A stretch of DNA of 64,000 nucleotides from CAYSJU01 sp964431495 (GTDB lineage: Bacteria > Omnitrophota > Gorgyraeia > Tantalellales > Tantalellaceae): the NCBI GenBank assembly GCA_964431495.1, contig CAYSJU010000006.1, forward strand, positions 1 through 64,000, written 5' to 3'. A program made the translations under genes and the position numbers. A model generated the notes under the pieces. The model did no database searches, had not been told where the DNA came from, and saw nothing but the letters and a program-made list of their open reading frames with translations. Of the stretch, positions 1 to 8,243 are shown piece after piece. Every line of letters starts with the position of its first letter. Within the stretch, counting starts at the first letter, position 1.

Positions 1-143
1 ATAATGAATCATGTGGTTAAAGTGCCATAATAATAGATTATCGTGATCACCTATCTGTTCTGAGTAACTAAAGTGTGTCCCCAAACAATCCACCCCGGTA
101 GTGTTCTATTATCTTAACGATTAAAAATTCCACATATATATCC

Positions 144-171
144 TTGACTTGGGCAAGCTATATGCTATACT
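144..171 (+). promoter_or_regulatory. sigma-70-type promoter for the porin gene
   Basis: TTGACT at 144-149 and TATACT at 166-171 are separated by 16 bp. Transcription from about position 178 would give a leader of roughly 240 nt before the porin start at 416. Seen in sequence; promoter function is inferred. Confidence 0.6.
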
Positions 172-182
172 TAGAAAAAGTT

Positions 183-372
183 GGAAAGGGAAGTGTCAAT
201 CCTTTCTAAAAGTGTGTTTTATGCATGTACCGCTGAGACAGTTTCGATTCCGGCAAAGAAAGGGGGGATGAAATAGAATGTCTATCTTGCGTAGAAAGAT
301 AGATACGCTTGGAACTGTCAGATTTGTGGCGATACTTATATAGAAAAAAAACGAACAGACTTAGTTCTGTTC
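183..372 (+). other. long, potentially structured 5' leader of the porin mRNA
   Basis: Several complementary segments lie between the promoter and the gene. GACAGTT (237-243) pairs with AACTGTC (313-319). Inside it TCTATCTT (281-288) pairs with AAGATAGA (296-303). CCTTTC (201-206) can pair either with GAAAGG (184-189) or, as CCTTTCT, with AGAAAGG (257-263); the second choice would form a pseudoknot. GAACAGA (353-359) pairs with TCTGTTC (366-372). I do not recognise a known riboswitch family. The rest of 1-415 has no convincing gene. Confidence 0.35.
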
Positions 373-415
373 AATGACATAATATAGAATAAAATATTAC
401 CTTTAAGGAGGTAAG

Positions 416-2032
416 ATGAAATGTTTTAAAGTTTTAATGGTTTTGGCGTTAGTGTTCGCTGTATCAGCGATCGCATATGCCGAAACCCAAAGCGTAAAGA
501 TCAGTGGTGACATCACCATGCGCGCTTTTTCACGGCAGAACTATGACCTGAACAACGATGATTTTGTGATAGCGCCTCCTGCTGTCGCTGGTGGTGGAGC
601 TGTAGTTAGAGTGACCGAACCATCACAGTCGACTAACTGGGCGACTCATCTGATGAGCACCGCTGAAATTCAGGTCGATGCTGACCTTACCGACAATGTG
701 GCCGGTGTAGTCAGGCTTATCAACCAGAAAGTCTGGGGAGACGGCACGTATTATGCCGCAGCGAACGGTGAGCTCGGCGTGACCGGTTATCCTTTCCAGG
801 ATCAGGTTGTGCAAAGGCCTGTCAACTCGTCCTGGAACCAGAATATTGCCACGACGCAGAGTTATACAGGCGTAAGCTCTTTCAATGTTCTGCTGGACCT
901 TGCCTACATCGAACTCAAAGAGTTCCTATATTCTCCGCTTACACTGAGAATAGGACGTCAGGACCTCTGGTTTGGTAGAGGATTTATCGTAGGCGCTCAG
1001 CTGCAGGACCCTGACCTGGCTCTTTATGCCACTGAGTACACGGCAATAAGGTCATTTGACGCTTTTCGCGCAACCCTGGATTATGATCCCTGGACCATTG
1101 ACGGTGTGTTCTCAAAGATCAGGGAGAACTTCAGAAGGTCAGATGACGACATAAATCTCTGGGGCATAAACGTCGGATATGTTTTCGACGATTACAACGC
1201 GGAAGCAGAGGGTTACTGGTGGATGAAACAGCAGAGATTCACTGGCGCCTATGAGAATCCACTCCTTTTTGGAGCGGTAGGCACTAACTCTGGAGTTATT
1301 CCCACTGTAGTGAACGTTCGGAACGGAAATGACAGCAATGACATTCACACGTTCGGTGGTCGCGGCAGCTTTGACCCGATCGAGGACTGGACAATAGCCG
1401 CTGAAGCCGCGATCCAGTTCGGTGAATACATTGGCGCCGCATCGCAGATAGAAGGACGCCACAGAAGCGCCTTTGCTGTTGACGCTATGGTGGAATGCCG
1501 TTACTGGCAGGACCAGTTCGCATGGAGGCCCGTTGTGGGTGCTGAATACATCTTCTATTCCGGTCAGGATGACCTGGGTAACGCCAATACAGGGTCCTCC
1601 GGCAGCTATCACGGTTGGGATCCGATGTATCGCGGCAAGTTCGACACAGCCATAAGGGAATTCCAGAACGTGTTTTACAGGACAAACCAGCCAAGTTGCC
1701 CGTCAACTACGAATCAGCACCAGCTTCTGATAAGGGGTTCTATTGAGCCGACAGACAGCCTTACCTGTTCGGCTACCTATGCCCATTTTTGGCTTGTAGA
1801 TCCATGGGCACGGACCACTAATAGCGTTGTTGGTGTTCCTGGAAACAACATAAACCAGGATGAACACAGAGACATAGGGGATGAACTCGATCTTCAAGTT
1901 GCATGGGATTACACTGAAGACGTGTCATTCGGCGTCCTGTGCGCATGGTTCTTCCCGGGGGATCACTTTGGTAGCAGCATGGGAAATGATCCTGCTACCG
2001 ATCTCGTCGGTACCGTGAAGCTCAGCTTCTGA
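416..2032 (+). CDS. outer-membrane beta-barrel porin (alginate-export-like)
   Basis: This 538-residue protein starts with a signal peptide (basic MKCFK, hydrophobic core, likely cleavage after AYA near residue 22). The rest is rich in alternating aromatic and polar residues with many Gly, Asn and Asp, and it ends in VKLSF; a C-terminal Phe is the usual outer-membrane assembly signal. The segment around residues 165-195 (LRIGRQDLWFGRGFIVG) resembles the barrel of alginate-export/OprD-like porins. The start is set by AAGGAGGT at 405-412, spaced correctly for ATG 416. The gene stands alone, with its own promoter, a long leader and a terminator, as expected for an abundant porin. Substrate is unknown. 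The family assignment is from pattern only. Confidence 0.75.
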   Translation: MKCFKVLMVLALVFAVSAIAYAETQSVKISGDITMRAFSRQNYDLNNDDFVIAPPAVAGGGAVVRVTEPSQSTNWATHLMSTAEIQVDADLTDNVAGVVRLINQKVWGDGTYYAAANGELGVTGYPFQDQVVQRPVNSSWNQNIATTQSYTGVSSFNVLLDLAYIELKEFLYSPLTLRIGRQDLWFGRGFIVGAQLQDPDLALYATEYTAIRSFDAFRATLDYDPWTIDGVFSKIRENFRRSDDDINLWGINVGYVFDDYNAEAEGYWWMKQQRFTGAYENPLLFGAVGTNSGVIPTVVNVRNGNDSNDIHTFGGRGSFDPIEDWTIAAEAAIQFGEYIGAASQIEGRHRSAFAVDAMVECRYWQDQFAWRPVVGAEYIFYSGQDDLGNANTGSSGSYHGWDPMYRGKFDTAIREFQNVFYRTNQPSCPSTTNQHQLLIRGSIEPTDSLTCSATYAHFWLVDPWARTTNSVVGVPGNNINQDEHRDIGDELDLQVAWDYTEDVSFGVLCAWFFPGDHFGSSMGNDPATDLVGTVKLSF

Positions 2033-2055
2033 TCTTAGCATTAGAAGTGTGTAAC

Positions 2056-2097
2056 AAAAAACCCGGTTCACATTTTCGTGGACCGGGTTTTTTGTTT
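2056..2097 (+). terminator. intrinsic terminator after the porin gene
   Basis: An A-rich run, a GC-rich stem (ACCCGGTTCAC pairing with GTGGACCGGGT, one G-T wobble) and a T-rich tail (TTTTTTGTTT). It lies 24 bp after the stop codon. The A and T runs could make it bidirectional and end rpmB transcripts too. This is the clearest intrinsic terminator in the window. Confidence 0.85.
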
Positions 2098-2104
2098 GTA
2101 ATAG

Positions 2105-2190
2105 ATAAGTGGCATGGCGCATGGCGTGAAGTGTGAAGTGTGATGAGTGTAGCGCTGAAAGCTGATAGCTGAAGACTGATACGGTTGGGT
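2105..2190. repeat. degenerate short tandem repeats in the porin-rpmB spacer
   Basis: Short related words repeat: GCATGGCGCATGGCG, GTGAAGTGTGAAGTGTGATG, then GCTGAAAGCTGATAGCTGAAG. A similar CAGCT/TTTCAGC block occurs at 36256-36305. No coding potential is visible. Confidence 0.6.
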
Positions 2191-2202
2191 ACGTCGAAGA
2201 CG

Positions 2203-2430
2203 TCAGAATTTCTTGATTTTTCCTGCTTTAATACATTTAGCGCAGACCTTTATCTTTTTCTTTTTTCCGTCAATAACGGCGTTGATCGGTTGCAGATTAG
2301 GGGTAAAGCGGCGCAGGGTCTTTCCCGTGATCCTTTGCCCGACCCCGCCTTTACTTTTAGCCATACCCCTGCGGCTTATGGATCTGCCGGACACGGGTTT
2401 TTTGCCGCATATATAACATTCTCTTGCCAT
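2203..2430 (-). CDS. rpmB: 50S ribosomal protein L28
   Basis: 75 residues, normal for bacterial L28, a structural protein of the large ribosomal subunit. It has the zinc-binding arrangement of this family: CYIC at residues 5-8 and CAKC near 63-66, around a basic core (SGRSISRRGMAKSKGG). On the minus strand AAAGG sits just upstream of its ATG (2428-2430). It is the only minus-strand gene in the window and is transcribed away from recG, whose start lies about 75 bp off. The region between them probably holds both promoters. Confidence 0.96.
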   Translation of the reverse strand: MARECYICGKKPVSGRSISRRGMAKSKGGVGQRITGKTLRRFTPNLQPINAVIDGKKKKIKVCAKCIKAGKIKKF

Positions 2431-2504
2431 CTCAAAACCTTTCTCTTATAATAAAATTCAGTATCTGTGAAGCAGGCAGAGATAATATCATAAGTATAAA
2501 TATT

Positions 2505-4571
2505 ATGCAAGGAAAAAATTTTTCAGGAGATTTACCCATAAGGTACATCAAGGGTGTGGGACCGAAGATGGCCGTTCTTTTTGGGAAACTGGGCATAGAA
2601 AGCGTATCCGATCTCTTTTATTATTTGCCGCGCCGCTATGAAGACAGGAGCCGTATCAGTCATATAAAGGATCTGAAGCCAGGTGAAGAACAGGCAATAG
2701 TAGGAAAAGTCCTTAAGACAAACACGGTTACGGCAAGGACAGGAACGGGCATTTTCGAAGTATTGCTGGAGGATCCCACTGGAAAAGTGCAAGCGGTCTG
2801 GTATAACATGCCTTTTTTGAAAAAAGTTTTTTCAGCCGGCCGGACCGTCCTGCTTTACGGCAGAGTCGAATTATATAATCGCCTGCAGATCACGCACCCA
2901 GTGTATGAGATCCTGAAAGATGAGGATGAGAAGAGATCGCTTGAAGTAGGAAGGATAGTCCCCGTTTACTCCCTGACCAGGGCCCTCTCCCAGAGATACA
3001 TGCGAAGGGTCGTGTACAATGCGGTTCACGCTTATCTGGGGCAGACGAGGGATACTCTCCCGACATATATGCGCGCGAGAAAAAAGCTGGTGGATCTCAA
3101 ATTCGCCGTTGAGAACATCCATTTTCCCTATTCTTTTGAGAACCTCCAGAGGGCCTATAAAAGGCTGGTTTTTGAAGAGTTTTTCGTGCTGCAGGTCATC
3201 ATGGCGCTCAAGAGACAGAAGCACGCCGGAAGCGGTATAGCGCACGAGCTTAAGGGGCGACTCCTGGACGATTTTAAGGAGCTTTTCACGTTTGAACTTA
3301 CGGGCGAGCAGAAGAAATGCATAAGTGATATAGAAAAGGATATGGCCGGCGAAAGGCCAATGTACCGCCTGCTTCAGGGTGATGTCGGAAGCGGAAAGAC
3401 CGTGGTGGCGATGTACGCCATTCTCCTCGCTGTCCGCAACGGATACCAGACGGTCATGATGGCGCCTACCGAGATACTGGCGCGCCAGCATTATGTCACG
3501 GTCAGCAGGACGATGATGCCGCTGGGGGTCAATATTCGTCTTTTAGTGAACGGCATAGATCCCAAGACCAAGGAAAAGATAAATGATGAATTGAAAAAAG
3601 GGGAGATAGATATCGTTATCGGGACACATTCTGTCTTTCAGGAAAAAATAGAATTCCATGATCTTGGGATGATAGTGATAGACGAACAGCATAAGTTCGG
3701 CGTGGAACAGAGAAAGAGCCTTCGCCGGAAAAACCTGAAAGCCGATACCCTGGTGATGACAGCCACGCCCATACCGCGAAGCCTGGCCCTGACCGTTTAC
3801 GGGGATATGGATATTTCCATGCTGAAAGAAAAACCTGATGGGAGAAGGTCTGTGGAAACTTACTGGGCCGGCGAAGACCACAGGGAAGCGGTTTACGGAT
3901 TTTTAAAGGAAGAGGCAAAGAATGGCAGGCAGATCTTTATTGTCTGCCCAAGGGTCAGGAAGACAGAGAAGTCCGGGCTTATTTCAGCGGAAGGCATGTT
4001 CGAACATCTGAAGAACCATGTTTTCGGCGATCTGCGGATAGGACTTGTCCACGGACAGATGAAGTCGGATGACAAGAACACGGTCATGAGGGATTTTCGG
4101 GACAAAAAATACGATATCCTCGTTACAACGGTTATGGTGGAAGTCGGGGTGGATATACCTAACGCCACGGTCATGCTGGTGGAACACGCTGACAGGTACG
4201 GCCTGGCGCAGCTTCACCAGCTCCGAGGCCGTGTAGGCCGCGGAGAGCATACTTCCTGCTGCATCCTTATGGGCGACCCCGGGACAGAAGCTTCACGCGA
4301 AAGGCTTTCCACGATCTCTGGCATGGATGACGGATTTCAGATAGCCGAGAAAGACCTTGACCTGAGAGGACCGGGAGAATTCCTCGGAACAAGGCAGAGC
4401 GGGCTGCCCGAGCTAAGATTCGGGAACATCATAAAGGATTTCAGTATCATGGAAGAGGCCCGTGAACAGGCCTTTAACCTTGTAAAGGAAGATCCCGCGT
4501 TACAGGAGACGCGCCACGCGGGCATCAGGGCGAATATTGTAAAAAGGTTCAGGGGGAAGATAGACATTTAG
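2505..4571 (+). CDS. recG: ATP-dependent DNA helicase RecG
   Basis: RecG regresses stalled replication forks and branch-migrates Holliday junctions. The N-terminal wedge starts with a helix-hairpin-helix-like IRYIKGVGP. The helicase core shows Walker A GDVGSGKT, motif II DEQH, motif III TATPIPRSL, and motif VI QLRGRVGRG. I place the start at ATG 2505 (688 residues). The reading frame is open back to ATG 2424, but that start would overlap the divergent rpmB start and add residues unlike the family. No clear Shine-Dalgarno precedes 2505, so the start is less certain than the function. It is the first gene of a run leading to rsmD and coaD. Confidence 0.95.
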   Translation: MQGKNFSGDLPIRYIKGVGPKMAVLFGKLGIESVSDLFYYLPRRYEDRSRISHIKDLKPGEEQAIVGKVLKTNTVTARTGTGIFEVLLEDPTGKVQAVWYNMPFLKKVFSAGRTVLLYGRVELYNRLQITHPVYEILKDEDEKRSLEVGRIVPVYSLTRALSQRYMRRVVYNAVHAYLGQTRDTLPTYMRARKKLVDLKFAVENIHFPYSFENLQRAYKRLVFEEFFVLQVIMALKRQKHAGSGIAHELKGRLLDDFKELFTFELTGEQKKCISDIEKDMAGERPMYRLLQGDVGSGKTVVAMYAILLAVRNGYQTVMMAPTEILARQHYVTVSRTMMPLGVNIRLLVNGIDPKTKEKINDELKKGEIDIVIGTHSVFQEKIEFHDLGMIVIDEQHKFGVEQRKSLRRKNLKADTLVMTATPIPRSLALTVYGDMDISMLKEKPDGRRSVETYWAGEDHREAVYGFLKEEAKNGRQIFIVCPRVRKTEKSGLISAEGMFEHLKNHVFGDLRIGLVHGQMKSDDKNTVMRDFRDKKYDILVTTVMVEVGVDIPNATVMLVEHADRYGLAQLHQLRGRVGRGEHTSCCILMGDPGTEASRERLSTISGMDDGFQIAEKDLDLRGPGEFLGTRQSGLPELRFGNIIKDFSIMEEAREQAFNLVKEDPALQETRHAGIRANIVKRFRGKIDI

Positions 4572-4578
4572 ATAACCG

Positions 4579-4602
4579 ATCAAACCTGCGAGGTTTGATT
4601 TT
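4579..4602 (+). repeat. hairpin between recG and rsmD
   Basis: ATCAAACCT (4579-4587) and AGGTTTGAT (4591-4599) form a 9-bp stem with a GCG loop followed by only four T. The arms are the same words as the GGTTTGAT..ATCAAACC dispersed palindromes but turned inside out. It could be a weak terminator or a relic of that repeat family. Confidence 0.6.
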
Positions 4603-4611
4603 GGGTACTGT

Positions 4612-5163
4612 ATGAGAATAATCGGCGGGGAATTCAGGGGACGCAGCATAAAACATCCTCCATTCAAGACAGTCCGGCCTACCAAGGACCGGATAAGGGA
4701 AGCTGTGTTCAATATGATAGCGGAAAAAGTGCCGGGTGCCAGGGCCATGGATCTTTTTGCCGGCAGCGGGGCATATGGGATGGAATCCCTGTCGCGGGGG
4801 GCAACCGGTTCTGTCTTTGTTGATAATGATATACATTGCGTAAAAATAATTAATGAGAATATAACCGAGCTTGGGTTGGAAGCGCGGACAAAGACATTTA
4901 CGGAAGATGTTTTCAGGACGTTAGAACTATTAGGAAAAAACAAAGAAAGATTTGATTTGATCTTTTCTGACCCCCCGTTTAACCGGGATATGGCTAAAAA
5001 AACCTTGCTTACTATAAATCAATATGATATATTAAACCGTTGTGGATTGTTGATTATAGAACACCACTTGAGGGAATTTGTTCCCGAAGCGGCAGATCAT
5101 ATTTTTATATTAAGGCAAAAGACTTATAAAGATATTTTAATATCTATTTACATAAAAAAATGA
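4612..5163 (+). CDS. rsmD: 16S rRNA (guanine(966)-N2)-methyltransferase
   Basis: 183 residues, typical length. RsmD methylates G966 of 16S rRNA with S-adenosylmethionine. The opening MRIIGGEFRGR and PTKDRIREAVFN are family signatures. The SAM-binding motif is DLFAGSGAYGMESLSRG (residues about 46-62) and the catalytic motif is DPPF. It overlaps coaD by 4 bp (ATGA), indicating translational coupling; the rsmD-coaD pair is common in bacteria. Confidence 0.95.
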   Translation: MRIIGGEFRGRSIKHPPFKTVRPTKDRIREAVFNMIAEKVPGARAMDLFAGSGAYGMESLSRGATGSVFVDNDIHCVKIINENITELGLEARTKTFTEDVFRTLELLGKNKERFDLIFSDPPFNRDMAKKTLLTINQYDILNRCGLLIIEHHLREFVPEAADHIFILRQKTYKDILISIYIKK

Positions 5164-5642
5164 AACAGACCGCAGTCTATCCAGGCACATTCGATCCGGT
5201 AACATATGGGCACATGGACGTCATAAAAAGAGTAGCTGGTCTTTATAACAGGGTATATGTAGCTGTTGCCCACAGTGCGCAGAAGAACACCCTTTTTTCC
5301 GTTAAAGAAAGAGTGGAAATGCTTAACGAGGCGGTATCCGAATACGAAAATATCATTGTGGAGGACTTTAACGGGCTGGTGGTGGATTACGCCACGAGCA
5401 AGTCGGCCAAAGTCGTTATCCGAGGCCTGCGGATGATATCGGATTTCGAATATGAATTCCAGATGGCCCTTACTAACAGGAAATTGAATCCCGGGATCGA
5501 GACCGTGTTCATGATGCCTAATGAATCATATTCATACCTTTCAAGCCGGCTGATCAAGGAAGCGGCTCTCATGGGAGCGGACATATCAAAATTCGTTCCA
5601 CCGAACGTCCAGAAAAAACTGAGAGGAGCATTTGCCAGATGA
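5160..5642 (+). CDS. coaD: pantetheine-phosphate adenylyltransferase
   Basis: 160 residues. CoaD transfers AMP from ATP to 4'-phosphopantetheine in coenzyme A synthesis. The nucleotidyltransferase signature GTFDPVTYGHMD (residues 9-20) carries the GH pair of the HxGH-type motif, and the C-terminal LSSRLIKEAA corresponds to the second phosphate-binding motif. It overlaps both neighbours by 4 bp. The last CoA step, coaE, is also in this window at 50573. Function of the product supply fits the following CoA-dependent pta. Confidence 0.96.
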   Translation: MKQTAVYPGTFDPVTYGHMDVIKRVAGLYNRVYVAVAHSAQKNTLFSVKERVEMLNEAVSEYENIIVEDFNGLVVDYATSKSAKVVIRGLRMISDFEYEFQMALTNRKLNPGIETVFMMPNESYSYLSSRLIKEAALMGADISKFVPPNVQKKLRGAFAR

Positions 5643-6640
5643 ACAGGGTGCTTGAGTTAAGAGAGAAAGCCAGGGCCGAGAAGAGAAAAGTCATCCTGCC
5701 AGAGGGCGAGGATAAAAGGGTCGTCAAAGCGGCTTCATTTCTCGTCCAGGAGGGAATAGGGGATATATGCCTCCTGGGAAAGATCGAGGATGTCCGCAAA
5801 CTGGCTGAGGAAAATTCGATATCTATGGATGGTGTTCAGGTCATTGACCCGGTCGCGCATGACAGGCGCGAGGAGGCGGTGAATTTTTTTTACGAGCTGC
5901 GTAAAAACAAGGGCGTGACGCTTGAAGACGCGGAAAGGATACTGTCGGAGGATTTTGTTTTTTACAGCGCCGTTATGACAAGAATGGGGATGGCTGACGG
6001 GTTTGTCGCCGGAGCGAGCCATACCACTACCGATGTCGCCCGGGCAGCCATACAGTGTCTTAAAATAGACAGGGAGATCGGCACGGTCTCAAGCTCGTTC
6101 ATAATTGAAGTGGAAGATTGTCCGTTCGGCGAGAACGGACTTTTTGTCTTCGGAGATTGCGGAATAATACCGCATCCTTCATCACGCCAGCTTACCGGTA
6201 TCGCCATAGCCTCGAGCGACCTTTTTTACAAACTTTTCGGCGTAAAACCCCGTGTCGCCATGTTGAGCTATTCTACGAAAGGAAGCGCCTCCGGGGAGTC
6301 CATAGATAACGTCAGGGGTGCCCTGGCCAGGGTAAAAGAAAAAAGGCCCGATATTCTGATAGACGGTGAACTGCAGCCGGATGCCGCTCTGGTGCCTGAA
6401 GTAGCGGCGATAAAATGCAAGGGTAGCGATGTGGCTGGAAAGGCGAACGTGCTGATCTTTCCTAATCTGGACGCCGGTAATATCTCGTATAAACTTACTC
6501 AACGCCTCGGGAAGGCCCGGGCCATCGGTCCCATATTACAGGGACTGAACAAACCGTGCAGTGATCTCTCTCGCGGATGCAGCTGGGAAGATGTTGTTGA
6601 CGCCGTAGCGGTCACTGTTGTAAGGGCCCAGGGCTTTTGA
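5639..6640 (+). CDS. pta: phosphate acetyltransferase
   Basis: 333 residues, the short form without an N-terminal BioD-like domain. It interconverts acetyl-CoA plus phosphate with acetyl phosphate plus CoA. Family features include the N-terminal VILPEGEDKRVVKAA, the central DGFVAGASHTTTDVARAA and MLSYSTKGSASGE, and the C-terminal IGPILQGLNKPCSDLSRGCS. The start overlaps coaD by 4 bp. ackA follows after 14 bp, so the two form the Pta-AckA acetate/ATP pathway. Related phosphate butyryltransferases share the fold, but the ackA partner favours acetyl. Confidence 0.95.
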   Translation: MNRVLELREKARAEKRKVILPEGEDKRVVKAASFLVQEGIGDICLLGKIEDVRKLAEENSISMDGVQVIDPVAHDRREEAVNFFYELRKNKGVTLEDAERILSEDFVFYSAVMTRMGMADGFVAGASHTTTDVARAAIQCLKIDREIGTVSSSFIIEVEDCPFGENGLFVFGDCGIIPHPSSRQLTGIAIASSDLFYKLFGVKPRVAMLSYSTKGSASGESIDNVRGALARVKEKRPDILIDGELQPDAALVPEVAAIKCKGSDVAGKANVLIFPNLDAGNISYKLTQRLGKARAIGPILQGLNKPCSDLSRGCSWEDVVDAVAVTVVRAQGF

Positions 6641-6654
6641 TCCGTGGAGAATAA

Positions 6655-7812
6655 ATGTTGATACTTGTAATAAATTGCGGGTCGTCTTCGATGAAGTATG
6701 ACCTTTTTGACGTAAAAAAGGAATCCTCGCTTTGTAAAGGGATAGTCGAGAGGATAGGAGAAACTTCTTCATTCCTTAAGCACGAGGTCAGCGGGAAAGC
6801 TCCTTTTGAAAAGGAGGTTTCATGCGGCAACCATCACCAGGCCACGGAGATAGTAAAGGATATCCTGACCAGTTCAAGTGAAGGCGTCCTGTCCGATGTG
6901 AGTGAAGTTGCGGGAGTAGGACACAGGGTGGTCCACGGCGGAGAAGAATTCCATTCGGCTACTCTTATAGACGATAAGGTACTGGCGAGCGTAGAGAAGT
7001 TCAGTGAATTGGCGCCACTCCACAATCCGCCGGCGCTCGAAGGGATCAGAAGCTGTATGAAGATATTCGCATCCACGCCCCAGGTGGCGGTCTTTGATAC
7101 GGCTTTTCACCATGCCATGCCGCAGCAGGCCTACTGCTATGGTATCCCGTATGAATTTTATAAGAAGTACGGGATAAGGAGATACGGATTTCACGGGACC
7201 AGCCACAGGTATGTTTCGATCAAAGCGGCTGAACTACTTGGAAGGCCGCTGAAAGAGCTTAAGCTTATCACGGCGCATTTAGGTAACGGATGCAGTATCG
7301 CCGCTGTTTCGGGCGGAAAAAGCATCGACACTTCAATGGGCTTTACGCCGCTCGAAGGTCTTTTAATGGGGACGCGGTGCGGCGACATCGATCCAGCTGT
7401 TGTGTTTTTTCTTATGGAAAAGGAGAACCTGATCGCCGGAGAAATAAGTGACATGCTTAACAAAAAAAGCGGGCTTCTGGGAGTTTCGGGTATCAGTAAT
7501 GACATGAGGGATATCCTCGAATCCATAGAAGAAGGCAACAGCCGCGCCAAACTGGCATATGACATTTTTGTGTACCGCATAAAAAAGTATATAGGCGCTT
7601 ACGCGGCTGTTCTGGAAAGCGTGGACGCGGTGGTCTTTACTGCCGGCATAGGAGAGCACGTGCCGCAGATCAGGGATGACGTGAAAAAGAACCTCAAGAC
7701 CATTCTCGGTAATAAAACGGAGTTCCTGACCATACATACGGACGAAGAACTGTTGATCGCGAAGGACACCCACAGGATCATAGCAGGAGAAAATGCCGGG
7801 AGTAAATCATAA
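6655..7812 (+). CDS. ackA: acetate kinase
   Basis: 385 residues, slightly shorter than the usual 400. It makes ATP and acetate from acetyl phosphate and ADP, or the reverse. Visible ASKHA-family motifs are the N-terminal LVINCGSSSMKYDL, GHRVVHGGE, the active-site FDTAFH, RRYGFHGTSH, AHLGNGCS and MGFTPLEGLLMGTRCGDIDP. The C-terminal FTAGIGEH completes the nucleotide-binding domain. It follows pta, giving substrate-level phosphorylation during acetate formation or acetate activation. Confidence 0.96.
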   Translation: MLILVINCGSSSMKYDLFDVKKESSLCKGIVERIGETSSFLKHEVSGKAPFEKEVSCGNHHQATEIVKDILTSSSEGVLSDVSEVAGVGHRVVHGGEEFHSATLIDDKVLASVEKFSELAPLHNPPALEGIRSCMKIFASTPQVAVFDTAFHHAMPQQAYCYGIPYEFYKKYGIRRYGFHGTSHRYVSIKAAELLGRPLKELKLITAHLGNGCSIAAVSGGKSIDTSMGFTPLEGLLMGTRCGDIDPAVVFFLMEKENLIAGEISDMLNKKSGLLGVSGISNDMRDILESIEEGNSRAKLAYDIFVYRIKKYIGAYAAVLESVDAVVFTAGIGEHVPQIRDDVKKNLKTILGNKTEFLTIHTDEELLIAKDTHRIIAGENAGSKS

Positions 7813-7927
7813 GTGCGGATTTAATCCCGAGGCCGACCGAGGACAAATGTCTGAGGAAGTGGCGAACCCTCCGGGAGAGACCGGAGCGAGGTACCTATTA
7901 AAGAATTATCAGTAACCGGAGGAAAAA
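7813..7927 (+). other. GC-rich hairpin-bearing leader of rpmF
   Basis: The 115-bp spacer is richer in G and C than other spacers here. CTCCGG (7869-7874) and CCGGAG (7881-7886) form a perfect 6-bp hairpin, and GGAC/GTCT words surround it (CCGAGGACAAATGTCTGAGG). A good Shine-Dalgarno (CGGAGGAA) ends it. yceD (DUF177), often found just upstream of rpmF, is absent. The spacer may be a repeat relic or a leader structure; I recognise no known ribosomal leader. Confidence 0.3.
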
Positions 7928-8152
7928 ATGCCAAAAGTAAAACATAGACATTCTAAAGCCAGAGGGCGCAAAAGACGGACACACTATAAAGCGGAATCCC
8001 CGTCTCTTACAAAATGTCCGCAGTGCGGTAAAGAAAAGAAATCCCATCACGTGTGTCCGCATTGCGGTTACTATAAGGGCAGAGCGGTCAAGCATATAGA
8101 GACCCCGGAAGAACGCAAGGAAAGGAAAGAGAAAAAGAAAAAGAGTTCGTAG
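7928..8152 (+). CDS. rpmF: 50S ribosomal protein L32
   Basis: 74 residues. The N-terminus MPKVKHRHSKARGRKRR and the zinc-binding pairs CPQC (residues 33-36) and CPHC (about 46-49) identify the zinc form of L32. The tail is a run of charged residues (EERKERKEKKKKSS) longer than usual. The last two Ser codons and the stop lie in AGTTCGTAG, a word that also ends nadD at 28861-28869. It precedes plsX and fabH, a widely conserved arrangement. Confidence 0.94.
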   Translation: MPKVKHRHSKARGRKRRTHYKAESPSLTKCPQCGKEKKSHHVCPHCGYYKGRAVKHIETPEERKERKEKKKKSS

Positions 8153-8222
8153 CCGGTAGTTAGTAGTGGCTAAGAAAAAACTAAGCTATTTTTTAAGACT
8201 ACGAACTTTGAACTATAAACTG
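8144..8222. repeat. degenerate inverted repeat between rpmF and plsX
   Basis: GTTCGTAG, GTAGTTAGTAGT on one side and ACTACGAACTTTGAACTATAAACT on the other are imperfectly complementary. The same vocabulary (GTTCGTAGTTCATAG and CTAGGAACTGAACAACGAA) flanks the nadD 3' end. The stop codon of rpmF is inside the repeat. Confidence 0.5.
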
Positions 8223-8243
8223 CTGAAAAGAGGTTAGACGAAA

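Noticed and set aside
183..320. Cyclic-di-GMP, fluoride or other known riboswitch upstream of the porin
   Set aside because: The conserved core sequences of these classes are absent.
2185..2451. Plus-strand open frames opposite rpmB
   Set aside because: The minus strand encodes a complete L28 with zinc cysteines; the plus frames have no homology signal.
2424..2504. Upstream extension of recG
   Set aside because: Would overlap the divergent rpmB start and adds residues that do not match the RecG N-terminus.
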